A stretch of 64,000 bases of DNA from Epithemia pelagica. Taxonomy: Eukaryota > Bacillariophyta > Bacillariophyceae > Surirellales > Surirellaceae. The stretch is taken from contig OX337230.1 in assembly GCA_946965045.2 (NCBI GenBank), positions 4,030,001 through 4,094,000 of the forward strand, written 5' to 3'. A model generated the notes under the pieces. That model made no database searches, was not told where the DNA came from, and worked only from the letters and a program-made list of their open reading frames with translations. The position numbers were made by a program, and so were the translations under genes. Within the stretch, counting starts at the first letter, position 1. The number at the start of each line of letters is the position of its first letter. This document shows, piece by piece, positions 1 to 10,817 of the stretch.

Positions 1-2234
1 AAGCCACCCAAGACGACCCCCACCTTGGCCAAATTCGTCATGGTTTGGCGCAAGGCCCGAGCGCGATGCTGTCGGTGCCACGGTGGTTCGTTCGTGTCGT
101 CGTCGTGTTCCATCAAGAGGGGCGGCACAAAGGATTGGGCCGTCAATCCAAGAGAATCGGCCAGGGGCGTAATGCTATAAAAAAAGCTCAAAATGACTTG
201 TTGGGCCGCCATGGCCAAGGTCCCCATGGTACTGGATACGACATGACTCATGGCGACGTAACACGAGACGCGACCAATCTGGGTCGACGTGACGGGTAAG
301 AGGTAGGGCCCAAATGCGCGTCGGACGGCGGCCGAAGGAATCTGGGTCAACTCGTGCAATCGACCCTCCAACAAGCCACGTGTCGCGGCCGCCGAGTTGG
401 TAGTGGTGGCGTCTGTTGTTGTTGCTGTTGTTGTTGTGGTTGTGGCGACAGGGGACCGCTGACGACGGTACCAATTCCTCCTCCTCGGTGGTTGTGGGAG
501 GGTGTTGGTTTCCGGAGAAGCGCGTGGTGTTTGGGCATGGACCGAAGTGGTGGTTGTTGTCCTTGTGGATTTACCACCACTGCGCATGAGTTCGAGAATG
601 GATCGGGAAATATTGACCGTGCGTGCCGTTTTCGTAATCGTCGAGGAGGAGGATGATCGTGGTGGTTCTTTCAGAGTAGTGTCACTCCTTGCTGCGGCTT
701 TGCGACCCAGCCATTGGACAAAGAGGGCGACGGCCGCATATTGCGAGAGGGTCGTGGCCCAGGCGGCTCCGGCGGCCCCGCCCAACCAGGAAATGTGCGA
801 TTGTCGCACGAGAATTAAATCGCCGAGCAAATTCACCACGGCCGCCGCCACCAAGACGGCCAGGGGACTTGTGGCATCTTGCAGTCCCAAACAAGCGGCT
901 TGCGCCGTGCCAATCCAGGCGGCGGCCGGCATGCCCAAGGCTCGAATGCGAACATAGGTCGCGGCTGCCTCGACAACCGCAGGATTTTGGAGGGCACTGG
1001 ACGAGCCCAACAAGAGTCGGACTCCGTGCGGGGCGCCCACAAACAAGACGAGTCCCAAGGCGAGTCCGACGTAGGTGGACAATTGCAAGGACCCGAGCAG
1101 GGTCGACTGGACACTGTTATTGTGGTTGTTTGGGTCGTTGTTTGTGGATTGTGCCGCCGCGACGCGAGCGCGGGCCATGAGATTGGTCGTGCCGGTATAC
1201 AAAAAGGCAATGCACAGGGCACTGTATTCCGTCACGGCCACGGCTGGATTGAGAGCGGCTTGATGCGTCGTGCCGGCCAAGAGTCCGACGGTCGACGTAT
1301 CAATCAAACTGAGCAAGGGACTGCACAACCAAACGCCCGTCGCTGGAATGGCAAAGCGAATCATTTGCCACAAGGTGGGAGCTTCCATCACAGACGACGA
1401 AATAGCAGCAGCAGTAGAAGACAATGGTTCGAGTTGCTCTTGTGGCTCCTGCTCCGGATCCAGTGTCGGAACCGAATCCTTGTCCTCGGGGTGACCCTCG
1501 AGGACCACACTGGCAGCCGTCACAATTGGTGGCGGTGGGTCATCTTGTTCCATGGCAGAACGAGTCGTTGTGGTGGACGATTCGGGAAAGGTTTCGAGTT
1601 GGTCCGCCACTTGTTGGGAGACAAACGAGGCTTCGGCTTCCACAACCGCCTCTTGGGAAGCGGCCAAAATGGCTTGCACGGTATCCTCCGTGGCAGCCAA
1701 GACTGGATCATCTTCTTGTTGCTGTGCTTCTTCCAGTGGTTCTTGGGACAGCTGCGAAACGGAGGAATCCTCCTCCTCCTCCAAGCTGCTTTGTGTCCAA
1801 AACTCTTGGACTTGCTGCGCGGATGGAGTCGCGGCATCTTCTGGTTGTTGTTCCAAAAACTGCCATGTCGCTTGTAGACCCATGACATCTTGCTCGGGAA
1901 GGAACAAACCGTCTTCTTGTGATGAAAGGGACGAATACTCCAGTGCGGCTTGTGGTTGTGGTTGTTCTGTGGATGCATCTTTGCTCCACTCGACAATGTC
2001 CTGCTGGTCCAAAGAAGAAGATGGAGGAAAGGATGCATCCTGAAGAACAACCCTGCCACCCAACCGTCCCTTGTGATACAAAAGATTCTTCTTCTTCTTC
2101 TTGTTGGTAATAGCAGGATGGATCAACCAAGAAGAAGAAGCAGAAGAATGATGGGGCGCTTGAAAGGCTAGACTTGGAACAATGGTGAGCCACCACCATG
2201 GCAGCAGCATCCAAAGGAGACCCACCAACGTCAT
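1..2234 (-). CDS. MATE-family efflux transporter, plastid-targeted (partial, 3' end off window)
   Basis: Multi-antimicrobial-extrusion transporter, expected to export organic cations or metabolites using a proton or sodium gradient. One reading frame runs from the ATG at 2232-2234 to the left edge (about 744 codons) without a stop. Residues 1-23 are a strongly hydrophobic signal peptide ending SLA, then FQAP; a Phe directly after the cleavage site is the diatom plastid-import hallmark, so a plastid membrane is the inferred location. Residues 30-280 are an acidic, Gln-rich linker. The MATE core starts near residue 283 (WQMIRFAIPATGVW...SLIDTSTVGLLAG). A low-complexity Thr/Asn linker encoded by CAA repeats separates the two six-helix halves; the second half begins at GLLEGRL. 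The C-terminus is missing here, but a closely similar copy of it lies at 42660-43457. The start is fixed by the signal peptide; no upstream in-frame ATG was seen close by. Confidence 0.85.
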   Translation of the reverse strand, partial: MTLVGLLWMLLPWWWLTIVPSLAFQAPHHSSASSSWLIHPAITNKKKKKNLLYHKGRLGGRVVLQDASFPPSSSLDQQDIVEWSKDASTEQPQPQAALEYSSLSSQEDGLFLPEQDVMGLQATWQFLEQQPEDAATPSAQQVQEFWTQSSLEEEEDSSVSQLSQEPLEEAQQQEDDPVLAATEDTVQAILAASQEAVVEAEASFVSQQVADQLETFPESSTTTTRSAMEQDDPPPPIVTAASVVLEGHPEDKDSVPTLDPEQEPQEQLEPLSSTAAAISSSVMEAPTLWQMIRFAIPATGVWLCSPLLSLIDTSTVGLLAGTTHQAALNPAVAVTEYSALCIAFLYTGTTNLMARARVAAAQSTNNDPNNHNNSVQSTLLGSLQLSTYVGLALGLVLFVGAPHGVRLLLGSSSALQNPAVVEAAATYVRIRALGMPAAAWIGTAQAACLGLQDATSPLAVLVAAAVVNLLGDLILVRQSHISWLGGAAGAAWATTLSQYAAVALFVQWLGRKAAARSDTTLKEPPRSSSSSTITKTARTVNISRSILELMRSGGKSTRTTTTTSVHAQTPRASPETNTLPQPPRRRNWYRRQRSPVATTTTTTATTTDATTTNSAAATRGLLEGRLHELTQIPSAAVRRAFGPYLLPVTSTQIGRVSCYVAMSHVVSSTMGTLAMAAQQVILSFFYSITPLADSLGLTAQSFVPPLLMEHDDDTNEPPWHRQHRARALRQTMTNLAKVGVVLGG

Positions 2235-3138
2235 GATGATGATCGTATAAAAATCAAAATCTGAAACAACGGACGATTCGTAGTACTACCTGGATAATAG
2301 AACAACAACAACCACGGGCGCATACTCTCCCTGTTGGATGGATGAAACCAAAAAAAAGATTGTGAGCACACAAACCCACACACACACACGGCGGCGGAGA
2401 GAGATTCTCTCGCCCCTGCCTGACGCAATCCCAAGAGAGCCGTGGCCTCGGTGGCCTTGGGGGAAGCAAATCCTTTTTGGAGAGTGCCACATGTCAACTG
2501 TCAACCCGAAGATGATACCGAATGTTGATGTCCGATGCTTCTTTGCGTACGGCTTTCTGCGTGGCGCAACGTGGTCAGCCGGCCACGTGTAGTGACGTGT
2601 GCAATCGGGCAGTCGCACACACTATGGGACGACCCACCGACGGTCCAACGGCCATTCCACACACCATCGCCGGCAGCATCTTTTTTTGGAACTCTCGAAA
2701 CCATTGTGGAACAGCACCATGGCTCGATGTGAACCGTCCAAAACTCCAGCTGCCATTCCACCATATGCGCGGCCATCATGCCATCACCAAATCACCAAAA
2801 ATCACAGCGCGCTGTCTCACCATCATCAAAAAGACCATTCATGACGAGGAGGAGGATCAGCATCATCATCAGCCTCGTCACAACCACCACAACCACAGCG
2901 GTCGACACGCACGTCTTGAACATTGCACCGAATTCGTAAGACACCAAGAATCACAAAAAGAAGAAGAAGAAGAAGACAAAATCGTCCCTGTCCCAAAACG
3001 ACCAGGAGGATGAGGACGACGACGATGCGCCTCTCTTGGACGGCAACGATGCCTGGTGTGATGCCGGCACGCAAAAATCCCTCGATCATGGTACTAGTAG
3101 AATCACACAAACGTTTCTCCAAAACTTGGAACAGCACC
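2235..3138. other. Intergenic, low-complexity leader region between divergent genes
   Basis: No supportable gene. Contains GAA/TTC, CAT and CCA microsatellite stretches and a CACACA run near 2380. About 110 bp around 2728-2840 resembles 46217-46310 upstream of the NOG1 gene (shared CCGTCCAAAACTCC and TGCGCGGCC blocks). It probably holds the promoters of the leftward MATE gene and the rightward kinase pseudogene. Confidence 0.5.
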
Positions 3139-4583
3139 ATGGCGCGCAGGCGAATCATTATTGTGGATGGCAAACCTGTGCATCTCTCCAGTCACCAAGA
3201 ATACAACGACTATATCAATCGAAAGCGGGTGGAGTGCCTTGAAGATACGGACGGCGCAGAAATGGGCGGTTTTGAATCCCTTGATGACAGCGGCACCTAC
3301 CGGTTGGGTCCGCCGGTCCAACCAGTGAGTTTGAATGATTTGTGATTGTGTATATATCTGTATTCGATGTTGAGATTCGAATCTCTCGTTGCCTATGAGT
3401 TCACCTATTATCTGGACGGATGGCTGATAGGGAACTACACTGCCGCAGCAACATGATTCAATTTCGCGGGACAGCATCAATGAATGGAAGCCTCTACGCA
3501 TTATCTTTCTTCCACTTACCTGCATCTTTTCCCTACTCTCTTTTCATTACCGATCCGACAATGGCGTCATTTGTCGTCCATTGAAAATAACCCTCTTGTT
3601 TGGAATCCCTCGTGGATGGCGACACGAACCGATTCGCCGGCAGCATAACGGTAAGTTGCGTGGCTTGGTTGGTGTTGGAGTCCGATTGTATATAGTGCTG
3701 TATCATCACTGCTCAACCTCTCGCTTTGGGTTACCTCAAGAGCTTCTTTCCGACGATTCCCTCGTACGACGTACCGAGGAAATGGTTGAATCAATGCTAC
3801 TCAAACATGGCATTTTGGAGAACAAGCAGCGTCCCAAACGAACTCTTTCCTACGTTACCAAGAGCCACGCGTTCTCATGCCTGATTGCCAAGAAACGAAT
3901 GTCCTTTCAAGCGGATTTCTTTTTCGATCTAGTTGATCCAGTGAAGACAAGTGCATTCCGCAATGATGGTCCAGATCCATCTGAGGACGAAAACAAGAGC
4001 CACCATGGTTTTTTTTGAAAGAAATGACAACACTCATCGAATCGGCAGTGCAAGCCGGACGAACCATTCACCAGCAACTACATTGGAGTAAATCAGGCCA
4101 TCGGCTCAAATTAGACGATGGAATATCTGCCGGCGTGGAACCTGATTTTTGTACAACTGATTGTATTCACTACATCGAGACATTCGCCCTGAAAATATTA
4201 TGCAAGACGCCAACGGCAACCTGTATCTGATTGATTGGGGATTTGCTCTGTTAAGTCAAGACGCTGATGATAATGAGATACATCCATTCGCAGGAACCTT
4301 TCGGTACGGAATCGAAGCTGCCGTGAGTGCTGCACTTCAAGAACGTTTGTATCACTACAGCTCTAGAGATGACCTAGAGTCTTTTGTAAAGACAGTCATG
4401 GCGGTCAACTCTGGCGGGCATCGCATCTCATTGGGTATATCCACAATAAGGCAAGGGGATTTTGCCGCAGCTCTGGAATTTTGGCGGGATATACGCCAAA
4501 GCTTGCCGCCTCATTTCAATAACATGTTTGATGCCGCCCAGAACAACGACTATGAAGCGTTAAAAGGAGGCCTAGTGTTTTGA
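3139..4583 (+). pseudogene. Broken header-plus-kinase gene, paralogue of 6484-8249
   Basis: Exon 1 (ATG at 3139 to 3324, 62 codons) encodes the same header module as the 8249-8055 exon: VDGKP, a SxxQEYN..INRK block, VECLEDT, and an Arg/Gly-Pro-Pro end. It ends at a GTGAGT donor; the 106-nt intron ends at ...GATAG (3430), in the same phase and place as in the paralogue. Exon 2 has at least two frame breaks: one at a T8 tract near 4010-4017 and one between about 4160 and 4190. The 3' part (to 4583) is a clear protein kinase catalytic region: HRDIRPENIM, then a DWG replacing DFG, then GTFRYGIEA. Because the header and kinase ends are both recognisable but the frame is lost in between, I call it a pseudogene. 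A sequencing indel at T8 could explain one break but not both. Confidence 0.65.
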
Positions 4584-4704
4584 CGCAACGTTCGGCATTG
4601 AATGTGGTCGACTTGTAAACATTTTTTCGAATGAAAGACCATTTCCCCTTGCTTTGGCTTGGCGTGTCGTTTGCCCAAAATGGTGAGCCAGGACAGGCCC
4701 GCTT

Positions 4705-4925
4705 GAGCGCCTTTTAAAAACAACGACTCTTGTTGGGACACAACGATTTGGCCTTTGTCGGGTAAATTGGATTCGGCCTGGTTTGTCGTGGTGCCCATTG
4801 CCATGTTGCGACTCCAACAGTCGACCGTTCCATTGGCCTCGGTCTGGCAAGTCGTTTTGGTCTATCAACTCGTCCAATGTACGACGTGGGTCGGTCGGTC
4901 CCTCCTCTTGCAATGACGGACTGAA
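4705..4925 (+). pseudogene. Decayed MATE C-terminal fragment 1
   Basis: Nucleotide similarity to 43215-43440 of the MATE half-copy: GACTCTTGTTGGGAC, GATTTGGCCTTTGTCGG, CCATGTTGCGACTC, TCGGTCTGGCAAGTC and CTATCAACTCGT occur in the same order. In-frame stops (a TAA after TTTGTCGGG, a TGA after CTCTTGCAA) and missing pieces show it is dead. It runs opposite to the window's first MATE gene. Confidence 0.7.
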
Positions 4926-5436
4926 GCACGCGTGTCATCGCAATCCTGAAAGAAAAGAAGAGGACTTTGGAGATGGATCTACATGAGGATGACGACTCTT
5001 GCTTGCATGCCGGCGGCAGGTTTCATGATACGCCGAGGACCGAGCCGAACCGAAACGGAATCTCCACACGTGGGATCCCTCGATTTGTGGTGATATATAT
5101 GCAATCCATATACTAGCTGCACGATTCCTGCACAGAAATGAGGCATTCCTGATATACCTGTGTTGTTTGTTTCTTGTTCTAGCCATTCAGTTCTTTGGTC
5201 TCCCGATCTTCTTCTTTACCCCTAGTGTTTATTATCTTCTTCTACGAAAAAGTGGTCTCCTATCATCATCCTTTTGTCGTTTCTTTTCTTGCCTTGTGGT
5301 GGAGGGTGTTGCCGTGGAATCGCACTGGGAGTTTTGTACGGTGCATCGACTTTCCAACCGCGAACCGCGACCCATGTCTTGTGGAAGAAGTTCGCCTTTC
5401 TGTTCTCAAAGTACACTACAAAAGTTTGTCCAGCTT

Positions 5437-5805
5437 CCGTCGTCCGCCGTCCGACATGCCTATTGTGTCGTGTTTTGTCGCCATGAGTGATGTCGTATCC
5501 AGTACCATGGGCACCTTGGCTATGGCCACCCAACAAGTCATTTTGAGCTTTTTTTTAGCACTACACCCCTGGTCGATGCTCTCGGATTGACGGCCCAATC
5601 TTGTGTTCCGCCCCTCTTGATGGAAAACGACGAAAAGAACGAATTGTCGTGGTGCCCACGGCCATGTTGCGACTCAAACAACTCCCAGTCATCCAATTGA
5701 CATCGGTCTGGCAAGTCTTTTTCGTCTATCAACTCGTGCGATGTACCACCTGGGTCGGTCGGTCCCTCCTCTTGCAACGACGCACGAGCGCGAAGCACGC
5801 CCATC
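5437..5805 (+). pseudogene. Decayed MATE C-terminal fragment 2 with internal deletion
   Basis: Matches the start of the second MATE half (GTCGCCATGAGTGATGTCG, AGTACCATGGGCACC, CAACAAGTCATTTTGAGC), then jumps over roughly 330 bp of the gene directly to the last helices (CCATGTTGCGACTCAAAC to CTCCTCTTGCAACGACGC). A T-run expansion near 5550 and a TGA at 5587 break the frame. Confidence 0.7.
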
Positions 5806-6270
5806 ACAACCATGAGAGAGAAGAGGAAAGGTCGTTTGATGGATCGACACGACGACGACGACGACGACGACTACTGCTTGCATGACAGCGGTAGGACTCA
5901 TGACACGACGAGAGCAGAGCCGGACCAACCGAACATAGCACCCCCCCCCCCCCCCCCCCAAACGGAATCTCCTGGTTTGTGAGGATATGTTTGCGCTGAG
6001 TTTGCTACATATGCAATCAATATACTAGCTGCATGATTCCTGCACAGAAGAGAGGCATTCATGAGGTACATTTGTTGTGTCTGTTTGTTTCTTGTTCTAG
6101 CCATGCAGTGCTTGGGAAAACGACTACCATGGTCTCGAGATCATGTTCGTTACCCCCAGCGTTTGCCATCTTCTGCTTCTACGAAAAAGTGTTTTCCTCT
6201 CATCCTTGTCGTTTCTCTGCGGTTCTTTGCTTGCCTTGTCGGAGGATCTGTTTCCGTGGAATGGCACTGG

Positions 6271-6483
6271 GAGTTTGTAAGGGAGGAATATCTACCTAGG
6301 CGTGCCACGCGTGACGACTATAGATGAACGCTTAAGGGAGGACGTCGACAATGCAAAACATCTACGTGTCACTCAAAGCATGAGACCCTGTTCTAGTTTA
6401 CCATGTCCGATCTTCAGAACGAAACTCGAATGCTTTGCGCCATGAAGTTTACCACGCCATTGATCGCCATGCTCATCCAACAT
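6271..6483. other. Short intergenic / 3' flank of the nuclease-kinase gene
   Basis: No open frame with coding character. It contains the 3' flank of the leftward gene ending at 6484. Confidence 0.4.
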
Positions 6484-8249
6484 TCAGCCAAAAAACTCGT
6501 GATCCAGAGACTCTGCTGCAGACAGGCGCTTCGCTGGATCCTCTTGCGTTTGTGTGTGTACGTAACGATGGCCATTAATGTCCAGCTGGTTCCACTGCTC
6601 AACTAGCTTTCCAAATTGCCACATATCACATGCTTTCGTCCAAGACCCCCCCGATTCAACCACAACAAGCTCTGGTGGAAGCAAATTGGGGTTGTAGTCT
6701 TCCAAATCTAAATCAATCCTGTTTGCCCATTCTAGGTCCATCAAGTACCACCTACTGTCCGCAAACATGACGTTTGCGGGTCGAATGTCTCTATGGACCC
6801 ATCCATGGTCGTGGAGCCAACGAAGGGCTGAAAGGACTTGGCGTCCAGCATTCTTTACCTCTGCAACATTTCGAGGCGATTTGCCACAAAATCCGACAGG
6901 ACTAATTTGTAACGTCAACCAGCCTCTCCTGGAAAATTTCCACTTCTCGACTGATATCAAACTAGGCACCTGCATTTTTTGAATTTCTCCGTACAGTTCT
7001 TCCAGGACAGCGTCATTAGTAAAGTGACAAGTTTTCTTCACCACAAAGAAACCAAGAATGCTTACGTCACTGGACTGCGTTTTAATTCGGTCTCCAAGTT
7101 TTATCACATTTCCCTCTGGATACTCCTCCTCCAATGACAACAAAACTCGCGAGATATTCACGGCGTACCTTACGCAGAGGCTTCTCCCCCCAACGGTGGC
7201 CAGATCAACCTGCGGTGCTATAGAAGTAAGTTTGCTGTCGTCCCGATTGATGGCCCAGAATTCCAGAATGTTCCCCCCGCAAGCATAACAGATCAGATAT
7301 GGCACACCTCCGAAATAGGCGTCAGAAAAACAATTTAGTTTTGTCACGAGCTCATCTCTGGCCGCCTGTATCTCACCCGGGGTCGCCTTGTCCTCTCCCT
7401 TGAAAGCCAGGACGCCCGAGGGCAACCAGACAAGCACGTCTGGCCGCAAGTTGGATACTGTAGCACCACTGAGGTCAACTCCGTTTCGATTCATTCTGAA
7501 AGAGCACCTTGCATATCTGCCGATTTTAGACATGATCCCTAAGACGAGGTTATCAATCGGCGAATGCACGCTGTCTTCATTATCACCATATTTTTGGAGA
7601 GAATGGACAGCATCTCTGACCAAACCAAGCTCAGGAATAATTACAGAATCCTCTAGCGCCGCAGAAGATGAAATAACGTCATCTATCGGACGGTCGGAGA
7701 TAGAGACAGGGTGTGCGGAGGGCAATGCTCTAGGTAATGGTGCCTGCACGACACGCCCCAGATCGTCGATTCCAGGAACGGGTGGGATATTTTGACACCA
7801 AGCTTCCAATATTTCCTCAGATTGGATGTTGATTTGATCGTGCTGACGCGCGGCGAAACCAGAGGCGGAGGATTGATTTTTAGGTACCGTGGTATACACA
7901 ACAAACTATCTAAGAAAAACAAATAATGTGTCATGACATTGACATACGGACCATCTCTTCTCCATACCAGCTCGTCCAGATAATTGATGAAATAGACAAA
8001 GAGATTCGAATCTCAAAATCGAATACAGATACACAAATAGAAATTCAAACTTACTGGTGCGATTGCCGCCTGGATAGGTGGACCCTTCCTGTATGTGCCG
8101 CCGGGCACGAGGGATGCAAAGCCGCCTATTTCTATGCCATTGGTATCTTCAAGGCACTCCACGCCCTTTCGATTTATGTAGCCGTTGTATTCTTGCTGAT
8201 TGGAGAGTAGTAAAGGTTTGCCATCAACAGTGATTTGCTTGCCCTCCAT
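6484..8249 (-). CDS. CR-type PD-(D/E)XK nuclease-like / protein kinase, two exons
   Basis: Exon 1 is 8249-8055 (65 codons, ATG at 8247-8249), the GTAAGT intron is 8054-7906, and exon 2 is 7905-6484; phase 0, about 538 residues. Residues 1-65 form a header module shared with 3139-3324 and 13407-13213. Around residues 219-238, RPDVLVW...GVLAFKGEDK fits a PD-(D/E)XK nuclease core. The kinase domain follows: FVVKK lysine, an alpha-C Glu (AVLEEL), HRDIRPANVM at about 436-445 with catalytic Asp and Asn intact, and a DLEW replacing DFG. Nuclease-fold plus kinase is an architecture described for Crinkler/CR effectors, which act in nuclei of target or own cells; here the role is inferred only. Start choice: the Met sits in the same context (ACACCATGG / GCACCATGG) in all three header copies. 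The 5' half lies inside the 7657-9022 duplication. Confidence 0.7.
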
Positions 8250-9022
8250 GGTGTTGTTCCAATCTTTCTGTGGTACTCCCAATTACCTTTTCACCAAAAA
8301 CCTATTCATTTCGCCGACTCACGAGGGAGTGTGAGGTTTCCTATCTCCTATCACCGAACTGCTGACGTTCCCTACTCTTCCTTCATATTCCCCTACAATA
8401 CGACTCATTCTACATCTCTCGGTTTCAGAGTTGTACTGTTTTCATTTTTTTGACGTCACTGTAGAGATTAAAGTATTCCCATGTTCGTCTGAGTTCAGTA
8501 TGAACGGGACGGGTGGGCCGTAAGGGGGCATGTTATCGGGCGCGCGGAGCATGGGCGGAGCATGGATATGGGGGGAGCAATGCATGCTCCACGATGCATG
8601 CTCCGCGCGTCTATATTATCGGTGGGCGGATGCAGAGATGCGGAGCATGCGCGGCGCGCGCGCTCAAAATCCTCGACCGTCACGGAAACGCGTATGGGTC
8701 GCCTTAAGTATGGAATCGAGCAACTTTGGGAAGACGATGGCAAGCAAAGGGGTGGTTTCCGGACACAATAATCATTCCCTTTATAGACTACTTATCATTT
8801 AGAGTATCCATTGGATATTTCACCTGTTGTTCTGTTGGCCCTACGAGCTCATGTGGGAAAGACACGTCAATTTCCATGCTCTATGGAAACACAACCTCCA
8901 CCATGAGGATGGAAAAGACTCCTAAAGAGCAAGGCAGCAACAGTTGGCCGACTATATGTACTTGTCTACAATACTAGTGCCTAGATAGACTCTGTCATCG
9001 CTTTTGTCCATGACAAATCCAT
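7657..9022. repeat. Segmental duplication, copy A (empty-site version)
   Basis: 1,366 bp nearly identical to 12815-14794 once a 616-bp insert there is removed (coordinate offset 5158, then 5772 beyond the insert and a 2-bp indel near 8427). It contains the 5' end of the nuclease-kinase gene, its upstream region, a GCATGCTCCGC-rich block (8519-8670), and the last codons of the NTPase gene. Differences are few: single substitutions, a short cluster around 7868-7885, and the 2-bp indel. Confidence 0.9.
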
Positions 9023-9238
9023 ATCGTGTCGAATAGCCGTCATTAGCGATTCATGGATAAGTCCTTTCAATTCCTCCATTTTGCTACGCGTTGCGCTCCA
9101 AGAACGAAGGGGCGGATCATCTGGATCTGAACTCGATGCCTTTTTTTTGGGTTCAAATGCGGTTTTCAGTTTTTCCAAGAAAGCAGACCGAATACTGCGG
9201 CAACGACTGCAAAGTATTGTCGCAATAGGTCTTATCAT
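8981..9238 (-). pseudogene. 3' coding tail of the CR NTPase in a shifted frame
   Basis: An 85-codon open frame rich in Lys/Ser/Arg, continuing in the +1 frame where the NTPase ORF ends. The shift lies somewhere in 9160-9238; the reading frames overlap over LPQYSVCFLGKTENRI versus SAFLEKLKTAFEPKKK. It looks like the original C-terminus (KMEELKGLIHESL, then DLSWTKAMTESI and stop). Copy B of the duplication retains only the last 14 codons. Confidence 0.45.
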
Positions 9239-10817
9239 TTGACTGCATTTTCCCTTTGGGACCGTTCTGGGGGGAAGGAACAGAATTGGGGTCCGATTTG
9301 CTTGGTGTTTTTTTGCGCTTGTGCTCCCGCTTTAGCTCGTTTTCTACATTTGGGTAGGTAAGACGATTGAATTGCATTGCCTGCAATTTTACAAATCCAA
9401 AGTAGGACAGAGATTCTTTTGGTTGCAGAAACCATAGCTGTGGTGTCGCACCATCGTCGACCGCCTTGCATGTTTTCACAAACTCAAGAATCATCCATTG
9501 CTTCACAGGGTGGTTTTTCTCAGCAACTGTCAGTTGAAGAGCCGCAATGGAAAACATTTCTCTCCTTTTGATCATGATGATGGCGTCAATCGCAGCAAAA
9601 GTCTCACTTGTGGCTTTCGCAAACACAGTAAACTCTTCCGTACTATGTGCATCCAACTTGGCCTTTGCCTTTTTCGAGAAATCCTGCATTGTCGTAAACT
9701 CGATGACTTCAATTTTGGATGCCGATTCCTGAAGCAGCACTTGAACAGAGGGCTTCATGTGATCCACGGGAAGCTCTGAACCGACGATGGTTATGTGCGC
9801 TTGATCGTTCCGCATATTCCTTGTTAGCAGAGGCTCCCAAATCCAGCCACCAACGCTGCGTGCCTTCGGCTGTGCAAGCAGGTCTTCCATTAGCTTCTGA
9901 AGTTTATCATCCGAACGGGACTCCTCCTTTTCCAGCAGCGATCGCCCGATGTATGGCGAGGGGATCTGGAGCTTGAACTTATTTCGGAAGCTGTCTGTAG
10001 GGATCATGTGTCCAACAAGGCCGGGATACAGTTTTTGCCCAACCACAGCGGAATTCCCCTCATTTGTTGGAGAAGAATCGTCCAAGACAGAAAGATGGTT
10101 TACTAGCTTTTCCACTCCGTATATCGAAATAGCTCCATCCACCAGCTCCTGCGCCTTCTCTGGATTTTGAAGGCAAAGGCTTGGGACACCTCCCACATAA
10201 TAGAATGCGTCTTTCGCTTCGGTAACTGCTTCAGGGCTCTTGTTGGCTGCCATTTCTATTACCTCACGCTTGCTTGCTGAATCAATGTAACAAAAATTAC
10301 CTTTAGTATCACTCCAATTTTGCTGTTGCCGAAGCCTGCTCCATCGTTCTTTGTTCGCTGAGCTTACAATGAGAAGGAAGCCGGAGGGGAAACTTCGAAC
10401 ACCTCCTCGGCTGAGATCCACAATGTGAAGGGTCTTATATTCGCTTCTCGGTTGGCCAGCCGCAATTTTGTTGCCGCTCCACGTGTAATGGACTTCCCAA
10501 CCAAAAAGCTTTGCCATGAATAAACCAATGATAGCACCAAGAATTGACTTGCCGGTTCCCTGGACTCCAGTTAGTACCATTGTGCTCTTTTTCCGGTCAT
10601 CGTCTGGCTTTGCATTTGCGTACTCTTGATGAGCTTTCTCAAAGAACGCAATCGTTGAGCAAAGAATGTAGGAATAACAGTGACGCCAATAAACTGAGCG
10701 GATTTCATAGTCAAACCATTCCATGCGCTTCACTTGGATGAACCGCTTCTCATTGACTTTCAAAAGCGAAATATCTTGATCAAAGAATACTTGCATCGCA
10801 TTGATATCGTTATCCAC
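9153..10817 (-). CDS. Crinkler/RHS-type P-loop NTPase domain protein (frame disrupted at both ends)
   Basis: The 554-codon ORF carries a P-loop NTPase: Walker A GVQGTGKS at residues 84-91, a Walker-B-like HIVD at 131-134, then SRGGVRSFPSGFLLIVSS, a block typical of the CR/RHS effector NTPase (established family knowledge; no search was run). The C-terminal third is Lys-rich (KREHKRKKTPSK). No ATG opens the frame; the first codon is a GTG after an in-frame TAG, while coding-like sequence continues upstream in another frame (11022-10810, ending LLREDYCG). A one-base change near 10810-10820 would join them, and another joins the 3' tail. So this is either a pseudogene with a long surviving domain or a gene with two assembly indels. 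Function in this cell is unknown. Confidence 0.6.
   Translation of the reverse strand: MDNDINAMQVFFDQDISLLKVNEKRFIQVKRMEWFDYEIRSVYWRHCYSYILCSTIAFFEKAHQEYANAKPDDDRKKSTMVLTGVQGTGKSILGAIIGLFMAKLFGWEVHYTWSGNKIAAGQPRSEYKTLHIVDLSRGGVRSFPSGFLLIVSSANKERWSRLRQQQNWSDTKGNFCYIDSASKREVIEMAANKSPEAVTEAKDAFYYVGGVPSLCLQNPEKAQELVDGAISIYGVEKLVNHLSVLDDSSPTNEGNSAVVGQKLYPGLVGHMIPTDSFRNKFKLQIPSPYIGRSLLEKEESRSDDKLQKLMEDLLAQPKARSVGGWIWEPLLTRNMRNDQAHITIVGSELPVDHMKPSVQVLLQESASKIEVIEFTTMQDFSKKAKAKLDAHSTEEFTVFAKATSETFAAIDAIIMIKRREMFSIAALQLTVAEKNHPVKQWMILEFVKTCKAVDDGATPQLWFLQPKESLSYFGFVKLQAMQFNRLTYPNVENELKREHKRKKTPSKSDPNSVPSPQNGPKGKMQSNDKTYCDNTLQSLPQYSVCFLGKTENRI

Larger units (their letters stand above)
4705..6270 (+). 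repeat. Decayed tandem duplication carrying the two MATE fragments
   Basis: The DNA after each MATE fragment is also related: 4930-5250 and 5810-6200 share AACGGAATCTCC, TATGCAATC.ATATACTAGCTGCA, TTCCTGCACAGAA, TGTTTGTTTCTTGTTCTAGCCAT and CTTCTACGAAAAAGTG in order. The unit is about 0.9 kb, present twice. The second copy has a poly-C run of about 19 (5941 on) and a GAC microsatellite at about 5848-5872 that the first lacks. Confidence 0.65.

Noticed and set aside
354-656. ORF with a poly-Cys run on the + strand
   Set aside because: Antisense of the CAA-repeat Thr/Asn linker of the MATE gene; the leftward frame is continuous and has the transporter motifs.
1520-2214. Two overlapping - strand ORFs (Pro/Ser and Arg-rich)
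   Set aside because: Alternative frames of the MATE N-terminal region; the third frame carries the signal peptide and reads through to the edge.
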